Below, piece by piece: positions 10,913 through 21,341 of a DNA stretch of 64,000 bases (its first letter is position 1; each line of letters begins with the position of its first letter). Source of the stretch: Streptomyces iconiensis (GTDB lineage: Bacteria; Actinomycetota; Actinomycetes; Streptomycetales; Streptomycetaceae); contig NZ_JANCPR020000012.1 of assembly GCF_028657195.3 (NCBI RefSeq), forward strand, positions 124,001 to 188,000, in the 5' to 3' direction. Under the pieces are notes generated by a model. The model was given only the letters and a program-made list of their open reading frames with translations, searched no databases and was not told where the DNA came from. The position numbers were made by a program, and so were the translations under genes.

Positions 10913-13900
10913 GTGAGACGACAAGTCCGCGCACAGGGAAACCACGGCAGACGCAGAAGCCTCCTCGCCCGGTCGCTGCTCCCAGCGGCGGCCGTCTCCG
11001 CGCTGATGACAGGGCTGCTCCCGACCGCCACGGCCGCAGCCCCGCAGGACCCGGCCGACGGACCGCGTGCCCCCGTCTCCGCGCGTCACCAGCCGGGCGC
11101 TCCCACGCCTCGCGGGATCGCCGACCGGGACGGCATGGAGCTGTCGCGGACGCAACGGCCCGTGGCACCAGGAGCCGAACTGACCTCGTTCCAGCGGCTG
11201 GAGTCCGACAAGTGGCTGCGGGCCGACGCGCTCAGCCTCAAGCTGGGCGGCTCCTCGCGGGGCGCGACGGCCGACTATCTGTCCTCGGGCAAGGTCTCCA
11301 CGCGCAAGCCCGTCAGCGAGCTGGCCGCCGCACACGACCCGGGCAAGGGGCGGCGTACCGTCGCGGCGCTCAACGCCGACTTCTTCGACATCAACGAGAC
11401 GGGCGCCCCGCTCGGCCCCGGCGTACGGAACGGCACGCCCTCGCACTCCGCAGCGCCCGGCATCACCGAGGCTGCCGGTATCGGCCCCGGCGCCGCCGGG
11501 CGCATCCTCGACCTGTACTTCGAGGGCACCGTCACCCTGCCGGGCGGCAAGGCGGCGCTGGGCGGACACAACGCGGCGAACGTGCCCCTCGACGGCATCG
11601 GCGCCTACGACGCGGGATGGGGCGAGGCCGACAGGGCGCTGGCCGTGGACCACGCTCCGGAGGCAACCGAGGTGACGGTCGAGGACGGCAAGGTCACCTC
11701 CGTCTCCGAGAAGCCGGGCAAGGGCGCCGTCCCCGAAGGCGTCACGGTCCTCCTCGGCAGGGGCGAGGGCGCGACGCGGCTGGCGGCGCTGCGTACGGGC
11801 GACCCGGTGGCCGTCGAGTACCACGTACGGACCGACGACGGCTCGGACGTACCGCGTACGGCGGTCGGCGGGCGCGGCCTGCTGGTGGTCGACGGGCAGG
11901 CCCAGGACTGGGAGGGCAGGCCGAACAACGCCGCCGCTCCGCGTACGGCCGTCGGCTTCTCCCGGGACGGCGGCACGATGCACGTCCTGACGGTCGACGG
12001 GCGCCAGGCCGCGTCCGGCGGTGTCACGCTGACCGAACTGGCCGTGATGATGCAGGACTTGGGCGCCTACAACGCCCTCAACCTGGACGGTGGCGGCTCC
12101 TCCACGCTCCTGGCGCGCGAGCCGGGCGCGGAGAAGCTGCGGCTGGAGAACTCCCCCTCGGAGGGTGCGGAGCGCGAGGTGCCCAACGGGCTGGCCCTGA
12201 CGGCGCCGGCGGGCTCGGGGCGGCTCTCCGGCTTCTGGGTGAAGACCGCGACGGACCCGGACCAGGCACCGACGGCCGACACCGTGCCCGGCGGCCATCC
12301 CGAGCGGGTCTTCCCCGGACTGACCCGGGCGCTGACCGCGGCGGCACACGACGAGACCTACGGTCCGGCGAAGGGCGCGCAGCGCCCGGGGTGGCAGACA
12401 GCGCGGCCTGATGTGGGCCGCGTCGACGGCGGCGGCGTCTTCCACGCGCGCCGCGCGGGCAGTACGCGGGTCACCGCGCGCAGCGGCGCGGCCACCGGCG
12501 TGACGGAGCTGGAGGTCGTGGGCGAGCTGGACCGCGTCCGGCCCACGACGGACCGGGTGGGGCTCGAAAACGGCACGGCCACAGGGACGTTCGGGCTGGT
12601 CGGGTACGACGCCGACGGCACCAGCGCACCGATCGACCCGGCGGACGCGCGCCTGGAGTACGACCGTTCGCTCTTCGACATCACCCCGGCCGAGGACACC
12701 TCAACGGGTGGCTTCACGGTCAGGGCCCGCGCGGGCCAGGACTCGGCAGCCGGAACGGTCACCGTCACGGTCCAGGGCCGCACCACCCGGCTCGCCGTCA
12801 CCGTCGGCCTGCACGACCGGAAGGTCGCGGACTTCGGCGACGCCGCCGACTGGAAGTTCAGCGCCGCCCGCGCCACAGGGTCGGTCGCCCCCGAACCAGC
12901 GGGCAAGGACGGCCAGGGACTCAAGCTCGCCTACGACTTCACCCAGTCGACGGCCACCCGCGCCGCCTACGCCAATCCGCCCGCGCAGCGCGCCGTTCCG
13001 GGCCAGCCCAAGAGCTTCACGCTCTGGCTCAAGGGCGACGGCTCCGGCGCCTGGCCCTCGCTGCACCTCAAGGACGCGGCCGGCACCGACCAGGTGCTGC
13101 GCGGCCCGAAAGTCGACTGGCGGGACTGGCGGCAGATCACCTTCGACGTGCCCGAGGGCGTCTCCTACCCGCTCAGGCTGCACCGCTTCTATCTCGCTGA
13201 GACCCGGCCCGCCGCGCAGTACCAAGGCGAGGTCGTACTGGACGAGTTGGTGGCGCGCACCCCGCCCGATGTGGACCTGCCGCCCGCCGGCAGGCCGCAG
13301 GACCCGCTGATCTCGACGGCGGCCGACACGGCGGGACGCGACTGGCGGTTCGCCGTGATGTCGGACGCGCAGTTCGTGGCCAGGGCCCCGGACAGCGACC
13401 TCGTACGCCAGGCACGCCGCACCCTGCGTGAGATCCGCGCGGCACGCCCCGACTTCCTCGTCGTCAACGGCGACCTGGTGGACGAGGGCTCGCCGGAGGA
13501 CCTGCGGTTCGCGCGCAAGATACTGGAGGAGGAGCTGGGTGACGCCGTCAAGTGGTACTACGTGCCGGGCAACCACGAGGTGATGGGCGGCTCCCTGAGC
13601 AACTTCGTCAACGAGTTCGGTCCGGCGCAGCGCACTTTCGACCACAAGGGCACCCGCTTCGTCACCCTGGACACCTCGTCCCTGACCGTCAGAGGGGGCG
13701 GATACGCGCAGTTCCAGGAGCTGCGGCGGCAGTTGGACGATGCCGCGCGTGACCGCCGCGTCGGCTCGGTGACCGTCATCCAGCACGTACCACCGCGCGA
13801 CCCCACACCGCAGCAGGGCAGCCAGCTCACCGACCGTATGGAGGCGGACCTGCTGGAGGACTGGCTGAGCGACTTCCGCTCCCGTACGGGCAAGGGCGCC

Positions 13901-14401
13901 GCACTGATCGGGGGGCACGTCGGGGTCTTCGACGCCTCCCGCGTGGACGGCGTCCCGTACCTGATCAACGGCAACTCCGGCAAGGCACCGGCGGCGCCCC
14001 CCGGCGAAGGCGGCTTCACCGGCTGGTCGCTGCTCGGCGTCGACCGGGGCAGGCCACCGCGCGACGGCGACTGGATCGCGGCGCAGACCCGCGCGCATGT
14101 GGACGGGCTCTCGCTGGAGGCGCCGGCGCGGGTACGGGTCGGCGAGAAGGCCGAGGCTTCCGCGACGGTGAGCCAGGGCACGGGGTCCGCCACGCGGAAG
14201 ATCCCCGTCGGCTGGCCGGTGAGCGCGGACTGGCCCGCCTCGCCCGGCCTGTGTGTGCGGGGGACGGTGCCCCGGGGCCGGTGTGTGGCCTCCTACGACC
14301 CGGATACCGGCTCTCTCAGCGGCAACCGGCCGGGCAAGGTCACGCTGTCGGTGACCGTGAACGGCACCCGCGCTGAGCGCGAGGTGACGGTGGGCCGCTG
14401 A
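10913..14401 (+). CDS. Secreted phosphodiester glycosidase / metallophosphoesterase fusion
   Basis: 1162 residues from GTG 10913 (GGGGGA four bases upstream); GTG 10895 would add six residues. A signal peptide covers about residues 1-40. The first catalytic region (about 100-420) has the NAGPA-type phosphodiester glycosidase motifs ALNADFFDINE and NLDGGGSSTLL (about 390). An Ig/Big-like stretch follows. The second catalytic region (about 810-1010) is a calcineurin-like phosphoesterase: MSDAQF, NGDLVDEG, GNHEV (about 886), QHVPPRD, GGHVG. The usual DxH is DAQ, as in related extracellular enzymes of this class. A final Ig-like domain closes the protein. It could strip sugar-phosphodiester groups from extracellular polymers and hydrolyse the released phosphate ester; inference. 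Confidence 0.85.
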   Translation: MRRQVRAQGNHGRRRSLLARSLLPAAAVSALMTGLLPTATAAAPQDPADGPRAPVSARHQPGAPTPRGIADRDGMELSRTQRPVAPGAELTSFQRLESDKWLRADALSLKLGGSSRGATADYLSSGKVSTRKPVSELAAAHDPGKGRRTVAALNADFFDINETGAPLGPGVRNGTPSHSAAPGITEAAGIGPGAAGRILDLYFEGTVTLPGGKAALGGHNAANVPLDGIGAYDAGWGEADRALAVDHAPEATEVTVEDGKVTSVSEKPGKGAVPEGVTVLLGRGEGATRLAALRTGDPVAVEYHVRTDDGSDVPRTAVGGRGLLVVDGQAQDWEGRPNNAAAPRTAVGFSRDGGTMHVLTVDGRQAASGGVTLTELAVMMQDLGAYNALNLDGGGSSTLLAREPGAEKLRLENSPSEGAEREVPNGLALTAPAGSGRLSGFWVKTATDPDQAPTADTVPGGHPERVFPGLTRALTAAAHDETYGPAKGAQRPGWQTARPDVGRVDGGGVFHARRAGSTRVTARSGAATGVTELEVVGELDRVRPTTDRVGLENGTATGTFGLVGYDADGTSAPIDPADARLEYDRSLFDITPAEDTSTGGFTVRARAGQDSAAGTVTVTVQGRTTRLAVTVGLHDRKVADFGDAADWKFSAARATGSVAPEPAGKDGQGLKLAYDFTQSTATRAAYANPPAQRAVPGQPKSFTLWLKGDGSGAWPSLHLKDAAGTDQVLRGPKVDWRDWRQITFDVPEGVSYPLRLHRFYLAETRPAAQYQGEVVLDELVARTPPDVDLPPAGRPQDPLISTAADTAGRDWRFAVMSDAQFVARAPDSDLVRQARRTLREIRAARPDFLVVNGDLVDEGSPEDLRFARKILEEELGDAVKWYYVPGNHEVMGGSLSNFVNEFGPAQRTFDHKGTRFVTLDTSSLTVRGGGYAQFQELRRQLDDAARDRRVGSVTVIQHVPPRDPTPQQGSQLTDRMEADLLEDWLSDFRSRTGKGAALIGGHVGVFDASRVDGVPYLINGNSGKAPAAPPGEGGFTGWSLLGVDRGRPPRDGDWIAAQTRAHVDGLSLEAPARVRVGEKAEASATVSQGTGSATRKIPVGWPVSADWPASPGLCVRGTVPRGRCVASYDPDTGSLSGNRPGKVTLSVTVNGTRAEREVTVGR

Positions 14402-14416
14402 CAGCCGGCGCCCGTG

Positions 14417-14454
14417 CGCCACCCGTCCGGCACACGGGCGCCGGACGGGTGGCG
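14417..14454. terminator. 14-bp perfect hairpin, first of a convergent pair
   Basis: CGCCACCCGTCCGG (14417-14430) and CCGGACGGGTGGCG (14441-14454) with a ten-base loop, 16 bases after the plus-strand stop at 14401. Confidence 0.8.
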
Positions 14455-14466
14455 GGCGGATGACGG

Positions 14467-14514
14467 CTCCCGGCCCCGCCCCGTACCGGAAGGACAGCGG
14501 GGCGGGGCCGGGAG
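14467..14514. terminator. 16-bp perfect hairpin, second of a convergent pair
   Basis: CTCCCGGCCCCGCCCC (14467-14482) and GGGGCGGGGCCGGGAG (14499-14514) around a 16-base loop. It ends 64 bases from the terC stop and should terminate transcripts from both sides. Confidence 0.8.
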
Positions 14515-14578
14515 GTGTGCGGGGCCCGGGAGATGTCCGGGCCCGGGGGGGCGAGTCGGGTGCGGGTGCGGGGGCGGG

Positions 14579-15760
14579 TCAGGAGTCGACGTCGGCCTTG
14601 GTCGTCGACCCGCTGTCCTTCCTGGCGGTTCCGTTTCCGGTCTCGGCTTCGGTGCTGGTCTCGGTACCGGTCCCGGCTTCGCTGCCGGTCTCCCCGTCCT
14701 TCCCGAGCGCGGCGCCGTCCTTGCCCGCCGGGTCGTCGCCCCCGCCGGGGGCCTCCGCGCCGCCCTCGCCGGGGGTGGCGGCGGCGTCCTGTCCGGCGGC
14801 CTCAGCGGCCTGCCGCTCCTGCTTCCTGGAGGCGAGGAGCGAGGTGATCGTCGTGACGACCAGCACGGCGCAGATGACGCCCAGCGAGACCGGGATGCTG
14901 ATCTCCGGGACGTGGACCCCCGCCTCGTGCAGCGCGTGGAGCACGAGCTTCACGCCGATGAAGCCGAGGATGACCGACAGGCCGTAGGACAGGTGCACCA
15001 GCTTCCTGAGCAGGCCGCCTATGAGGAAGTAGAGCTGGCGCAGGCCCATCAGCGCGAAGGCGTTCGCGGTGAAGACGATGTACGGGTCCTGGGTCAGGCC
15101 GAAGATCGCCGGGATCGAGTCCAGCGCGAAGAGGATGTCGGTGGTGCCGATCGCGAGCATCACGATCAGCATCGGCGTCATCAGCTTCTTGCCGTTCTCG
15201 ACGACGAACAGCTTGGTGCCGTGGTACTTGTCCGTGGACGGGAAGCGCCGCTCGACCATCTTGAGGAAGCGGTTCTCTTCCCACTCCTCGTCCTCCTCGT
15301 CCGCGCGCGCCTCCTGGATCAGCTTCCACGCGGTCCAGATGAGGAAGCCGCCGAAGATGAAGAAGACCCACGAGAAGGTCGAGATGATCGCGGCACCGCC
15401 CGCGATGAAGATGCCGCGGAGCACCAGGGCTATCAGCACACCCACCATCAGCACCCGCTGCTGGTAGATGGTCGGCACCGCGAACTTCGCCATGATCAGG
15501 ATGAAGACGAAGAGGTTGTCCACGCTCAGGGACTTCTCGGTGATGAACCCGGCGAAGAACTCTCCGGACGCCTGAGCGTTCCCGAAGAGGAAGAGGCCGA
15601 GCCCGAAGAGCGCGGCGAGAACGATCCAGACGGTGGTCCAGGTCCCGGCCTCCTTGAGGGAGACCTCGTGCGGCTTTCGGCCGCCGATGAAGAAGTCGAC
15701 CGCGATGAGGGCGCTGAGACCGACGATGGTCAGCACCCACAGGGTCATGGAGACATCCAT
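14579..15760 (-). CDS. terC: TerC/Alx-family integral membrane protein (Mn-responsive)
   Basis: 393 residues from ATG 15760, preceded by GCCGGAGG. Eight or nine hydrophobic segments span residues ~5-310; the family's acidic membrane motifs are visible as LSVDNLFVFILIM and FALDSIPAIFGLTQD. TerC/Alx proteins export manganese and metallate exported or membrane enzymes in bacteria studied so far, and were first named from tellurite resistance. The last ~75 residues are a low-complexity, charged tail (Gly/Ala/Thr/Glu) after the membrane domain. The gene has its own promoter and a yybP-ykoY riboswitch, so Mn(II) control is expected. A TerD-FtsK-like gene lies upstream on the same strand. Confidence 0.93.
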   Translation of the reverse strand: MDVSMTLWVLTIVGLSALIAVDFFIGGRKPHEVSLKEAGTWTTVWIVLAALFGLGLFLFGNAQASGEFFAGFITEKSLSVDNLFVFILIMAKFAVPTIYQQRVLMVGVLIALVLRGIFIAGGAAIISTFSWVFFIFGGFLIWTAWKLIQEARADEEDEEWEENRFLKMVERRFPSTDKYHGTKLFVVENGKKLMTPMLIVMLAIGTTDILFALDSIPAIFGLTQDPYIVFTANAFALMGLRQLYFLIGGLLRKLVHLSYGLSVILGFIGVKLVLHALHEAGVHVPEISIPVSLGVICAVLVVTTITSLLASRKQERQAAEAAGQDAAATPGEGGAEAPGGGDDPAGKDGAALGKDGETGSEAGTGTETSTEAETGNGTARKDSGSTTKADVDS

Positions 15761-15766
15761 GGAAAT

Positions 15767-15797
15767 CCTCCGGCTCGCATCCTGCATGGGCCGGAGG
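15767..15797 (-). promoter_or_regulatory. Ribosome-binding-site sequestering stem of the terC leader
   Basis: GCCGGAGG, the terC ribosome binding site (minus strand, 15767-15774), is exactly complementary to CCTCCGGC (15790-15797), which is also the 3' strand of riboswitch stem P1. The two pairings exclude each other: ligand-stabilised P1 frees the ribosome binding site, its loss hides it. Seen directly as an 8-bp inverted repeat with a 15-base loop. Confidence 0.7.
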
Positions 15798-15908
15798 TCT
15801 CTTCCACCCTGACCGCGTCTCCCAGATGCGATCGGGCCGGCGCCCCGGGATCGGTCATGTCGATCCGTATTGACGGGGTCGCCGCGGGGCTGGGAATACT
15901 CCCCTCCG
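15792..15908 (-). promoter_or_regulatory. yybP-ykoY family manganese riboswitch upstream of terC
   Basis: On the minus strand the leader begins CGGAGGGGAGTA, contains CCCGTCAATACGG about 30 bases later, and ends AAGAGACCTCCG. These are the conserved elements of the yybP-ykoY motif: GGGGAGUA loop, CGUCANNACG loop and GAGACCU at the closing stem. CGGAGG (15903-15908) and CCTCCG (15792-15797) form P1. The family binds Mn(II) and commonly controls TerC/Alx and Mn exporters. About 117 nucleotides, ending 31 bases before ATG 15760. Confidence 0.85.
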
Positions 15909-15917
15909 TTGAAAGAG

Positions 15918-15945
15918 ATAGTAAAGCAACCCCATATAAAGGCAA
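15918..15945 (-). promoter_or_regulatory. Promoter of the terC leader
   Basis: Minus-strand TTGCCT (15940-15945), 16-base spacer and TACTAT (15918-15923), placing the transcript start close to the 5' end of the riboswitch at 15908. The AT-rich patch around it (TTTATATGG) stands out from its surroundings. Confidence 0.6.
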
Positions 15946-16053
15946 AGTTAGAGTCATGTGACCTGGGCTTTCGTCCAGCTCTATGACGTCATCCAGCCCT
16001 ACGACGCCGCCCGGCCCGCCCGGCCCACGGCCGGCGTGCCTGCGCGCTCACGT

Positions 16054-16122
16054 GCTCGCGGCCTGCTCCTCACGATGCGCGCTCACCTGCCCACGCGCTC
16101 GCGGCCTGCTCCTCGCGATGCG
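16054..16122. repeat. 26-bp imperfect direct repeat in the terC upstream gap
   Basis: The segment 16054-16079 (starting GCTCGCGGCCTGCTCCTC) recurs at 16097-16122 with one mismatch. It lies in the non-coding stretch between the terC promoter and the TerD-FtsK-like stop at 16161; otherwise I see nothing in 15946-16160. Confidence 0.6.
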
Positions 16123-16160
16123 ATGCGTGCTCGCGTACATGCGTCCTCGCGTGCCTGCGT

Positions 16161-18173
16161 TCAGCGCCCGTCCGACTGCCGCGCGGCGACGATCCGGCGC
16201 AGCACCTGGGGCACGACCTGGCTGCCGTACGGCGCGAGCGGCGGCTCGTAGGTCCATGAGTGGCCCACCCACGGGTCGGCGAGGTGGTCGTCAGGAACCG
16301 GGCTGAGGCGCAGGAGGGAGCGCCAGAGCGGGTCGAGCACGGGGCCGTAGCCGCTCGCCTCCTGCCGGTCGGCGACCATCATCAGGCTCACCCCGACCGA
16401 GGGGCCCTCGTCCGCGAGGTAGCGGAGCTGGGTGACCGCCCTGTCGTCGAAGCCGTGCGGGAAGTCATGGACGACGAGCAGCTGGTCCGACACGTCCAAG
16501 TCGTCCGGCAGCGCGTCGGTCGCACCGCTGCGTACGGCCATCTGTACGAGGTCGACGCGCCGCGTGAGGCGTTCCAGCACCCGCGCCACGCCCTCGGCGC
16601 CCACGGCCGGGGGCTCGCGCAGCGCCCCGGACTCCACGAGCGGCGCGAGCGCCGTGGCCGCCGAGCCCGCGGGGTCGATCACGTGCAGCGAGAAGTCGCC
16701 CGCGGGATGGACGGCCATGATCCGCGCAGCGAGCGCCGTCGCCGTCTGCGCCGCGAGCCGCCGCAGCTCGTCAGGGTCGGCGAAGGCGGGGCCCTCACCG
16801 CCGGACTCGCGCCCGCTGTCGATCCACAGGCCCCGGTCCAGCGGGAGTCGCACCAGCATCGGGATGCGCAGTTCGGGGCACTCGGGCAGGCTCAGATCGC
16901 CGACGCGCAGCGCCATGGGCTGCTCGGCCGGCGGCTGGTACGCCTGCCAGACGGGGTTGTCCCAGCGGGCGAAGGCCGGCGGCAGCGCGGGCTCGACCAC
17001 CTCGGACTCGGCGGTGAGCTGCTCGACATCCCTGTCGAGCACGGCCTGCGCCTTCTCGGCGAGCTGGGTGTAACGCTCCATGGCCGTCGTCCTGGCGGCA
17101 TCGGCGCCCTGCCCGAACCGGGTGCGGGGATCGTCCAGCACCTTCTCCAGCTCCCGGTCCCTGCGCGAGTCGGCGAAGTCCACGGCGGACCGGTAGGCCG
17201 CGACCGTACGGGCCAGGTCCTCGAACATGCCCCAGACCTGGTTGTAGAGCCGCTCCTCCGCCGACCAGCCGGGCGCGTCCCCCGCGACGGGCTGCGGCGC
17301 CTGCTGGGGCTGCGACTGCGGGGCCGGGGAGGGCTGAGGCTGAGCGGACTGGGGCTGGGGGGACCGGGGCCCGCCCGACGGGGACTGGACGGCGCGGATC
17401 GGACCTGGGTGGGACTGGGGCCGGGGCTGGGAGGGATCGGATTCCCGGCGGGGAGGCGGCGGTTCGGCCTTGCGGCGCGGGTGCCGGTAGTCGATCGGCC
17501 CGCCGGGCGCTGAGGACGCCGGTGCGGACGCGGCGTCGTCACGGTCACCGCGCCGCCCGTCCTCGCGCCGCCCGTCCTCGCGCCGCCCGTTCCGTTCGGG
17601 AGGCCGGGCCACCGAGCGTGCCGTTCCCTCGGCCACCGCCTCGTTGATGGCGTCGGCCAGCAGCCGTGCGTCGGGCAGGTCCTGGTCGCCCAGCATGGCC
17701 GCGAGCCCGCCCGCGTACCCCTGGCCCACGGCGCGGACCTTCCACGCGTGCTCGCGCCGGTACAGCTCCAGCGCGACGACGGCGGACTCCGACTCCAGCC
17801 CGGTGACGGTGTAGGTGGCGATCTCGCCGCCTACGAGGTCGGTGACCGCGAGGAACGGGGCGGCGAGCGCCCCGAATCCCGAAGGCCCGCCCTCGCCTTC
17901 GGGGAGGGCCAGCAGTACGTTCACCCGGTGCGCCTCCTCGGGGAGCGCACCGAGGTCGACGGCGAGGCGGTGCACGGCGGCTGCCTGCCGGGAGACCTCC
18001 AGCCCTGGCAGGTTCGGCGCCGCCGGATGAGCGACCCACCCGGCGTCCCGCGTACGCCCCTCGGCGTCGTTGAGCGTCGCACCCGCGATGACCGGCCTGC
18101 CGGCCGACACCCGGATCTCCACTCGGGTCACGGGCAGCGGGTGGTTCTGTCCCCGCACCAGCTCGGCCGTCAT
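16161..18173 (-). CDS. TerD-domain protein with FtsK/SpoIIIE-like C-terminal region
   Basis: 670 residues; ATG 18173 follows GGGAGAGG. The N-terminal ~200 residues are a TerD-like domain (MTAELVRGQNHPLPV ... GLESESAVVALELYRRE). A Pro/Gln/Ser-rich, disordered linker covers about 215-330. The C-terminal ~300 residues (LRIPMLVRLPLDRGLWIDS ... LLVVHDFPHGFDD ... SVGVSLMMVADR) resemble the inactive-looking FtsK/SpoIIIE-type modules found in Ter-cluster proteins; I see no Walker A. Probably part of the Ter stress/surveillance system rather than a DNA translocase. It follows terD by 117 bases and precedes terC. Domain identity of the C-terminus is tentative. Confidence 0.75.
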   Translation of the reverse strand: MTAELVRGQNHPLPVTRVEIRVSAGRPVIAGATLNDAEGRTRDAGWVAHPAAPNLPGLEVSRQAAAVHRLAVDLGALPEEAHRVNVLLALPEGEGGPSGFGALAAPFLAVTDLVGGEIATYTVTGLESESAVVALELYRREHAWKVRAVGQGYAGGLAAMLGDQDLPDARLLADAINEAVAEGTARSVARPPERNGRREDGRREDGRRGDRDDAASAPASSAPGGPIDYRHPRRKAEPPPPRRESDPSQPRPQSHPGPIRAVQSPSGGPRSPQPQSAQPQPSPAPQSQPQQAPQPVAGDAPGWSAEERLYNQVWGMFEDLARTVAAYRSAVDFADSRRDRELEKVLDDPRTRFGQGADAARTTAMERYTQLAEKAQAVLDRDVEQLTAESEVVEPALPPAFARWDNPVWQAYQPPAEQPMALRVGDLSLPECPELRIPMLVRLPLDRGLWIDSGRESGGEGPAFADPDELRRLAAQTATALAARIMAVHPAGDFSLHVIDPAGSAATALAPLVESGALREPPAVGAEGVARVLERLTRRVDLVQMAVRSGATDALPDDLDVSDQLLVVHDFPHGFDDRAVTQLRYLADEGPSVGVSLMMVADRQEASGYGPVLDPLWRSLLRLSPVPDDHLADPWVGHSWTYEPPLAPYGSQVVPQVLRRIVAARQSDGR

Positions 18174-18290
18174 CCTCGCGCCTCTCCCCTGTCGGCACCC
18201 GCCGGGTTCGGCCGGTGCCGGTCTGTGCTGTCTCCGCCGGTCAGCGTCGGTTGACGGGCGGAACGGTGTGGGCCGGCTGAGCGTGTGCGG

Positions 18291-18869
18291 TCACAGCTCC
18301 GGCAGGATCGTGGGCATCAGGTCCTGGAAGGTGCGGCCCTGGGCGGGCTTGCCGATCGCGGTCATCTGCCAGCCGCTGCCGTGCCTGTGCACCTTGGCCA
18401 TGATCTGCGCGGTGTCCTGACCGCCGCCCGTCAGCGTGTAGCGCGCCATCTCCTCGCCGTTGGTCTCGTCGACGATCCGGCAGAAGGCGTTCTCGACCTC
18501 GGCGAACGTCTGGCCCGTGAACGAGTTGACGGTGAAGACGATCTGGTCGATGTGCACAGGGACGCGCTGTAGGTCGACCATGATCGCCTCGTCGTCGCCG
18601 CCCTGGCCGACGCCGCCGACGAGGTTGTCGCCGGTGTGCTTGACGGAACCGTCGTCGCTCACCAGGTGGCGGAAGAAGACGACATCGACAGGCTGCTTGT
18701 CGGCGAAGAGCACGGCCGAGGCGTCGAGGTCGATCTCCTTGCTGCGCTTGCCGAAGAGCCCGCGGCGCGGTGCCGCCTTCCAGCCGAGGCCCATCCGCAC
18801 GGCGGTCAGGCTGCCCCCGCCGCTCTTCTCCAGGCTGATGGCCTGTCCCTTGGACAAGTTGACCGACAC
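18291..18869 (-). CDS. TerD-family stress protein
   Basis: 192 residues, the usual TerD length. GTG 18869 gives the standard N-terminus MSVNLSKGQAISL and follows GAGAGGGG by six bases. The GLGW segment and acidic stretch GQGGDDEAIMVDL (about residues 90-105) are TerD hallmarks; TerD proteins bind Ca(II) through such acidic loops and occur in Streptomyces paralogue families linked to tellurite, oxidative stress and differentiation. Cytoplasmic, no signal peptide. It lies downstream of uvrB (136 bases) and upstream of the TerD-FtsK-like gene. Confidence 0.92.
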   Translation of the reverse strand: MSVNLSKGQAISLEKSGGGSLTAVRMGLGWKAAPRRGLFGKRSKEIDLDASAVLFADKQPVDVVFFRHLVSDDGSVKHTGDNLVGGVGQGGDDEAIMVDLQRVPVHIDQIVFTVNSFTGQTFAEVENAFCRIVDETNGEEMARYTLTGGGQDTAQIMAKVHRHGSGWQMTAIGKPAQGRTFQDLMPTILPEL

Positions 18870-19004
18870 GCGTGTCCCCTCTCGATCGTGCAGCCACCAC
18901 CGACCGGCGGCCATCACGCGCAGAACCCTACGCATCCGTGCCGACGGCCCGTCCCCGCTCTCCTCCTTTGTGTCGTTCTTGCAACACTCCGCAGGCGGGA
19001 GGCG

Positions 19005-21134
<2,130 letters not shown>

Positions 21135-21193
21135 GCAAACCACCGTACGACCCAGCACTGACAATGGGCGTCCGCTCCCAAACAATCCCGCCC

Positions 21194-21209
21194 TGGCACG
21201 AAGGTGCCA
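21194..21209. other. Small palindrome in the uvrB / GDPD divergent region
   Basis: TGGCAC-GAAG-GTGCCA (21194-21209), six base pairs with a tetraloop, in the 207-base gap between the two divergent starts. Possible operator or transcript hairpin; no other convincing signal found in the gap. Confidence 0.3.
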
Positions 21210-21341
21210 ATTTGTCCCGTCGCAGGTCAGCGCCCCGGACGCCCCTCGTTCAACTCCGCGCCACTTTGTCCCCGCTTGCTTGTATTGCGCATCGGGAACT
21301 GTCCACACAGTCCGTGCACAAACCGATGCGAGGAGTTCCGC

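Noticed and set aside
15761-15787. Alternative terC start at ATG 15787
   Set aside because: It lies inside the switching hairpin of the leader and has no ribosome binding site; ATG 15760 follows GCCGGAGG.
21248-21269. PHO box upstream of the glycerophosphodiesterase gene
   Set aside because: Only one GTTCAAC half unit; the following 11-base unit does not match, so the direct-repeat structure is missing.
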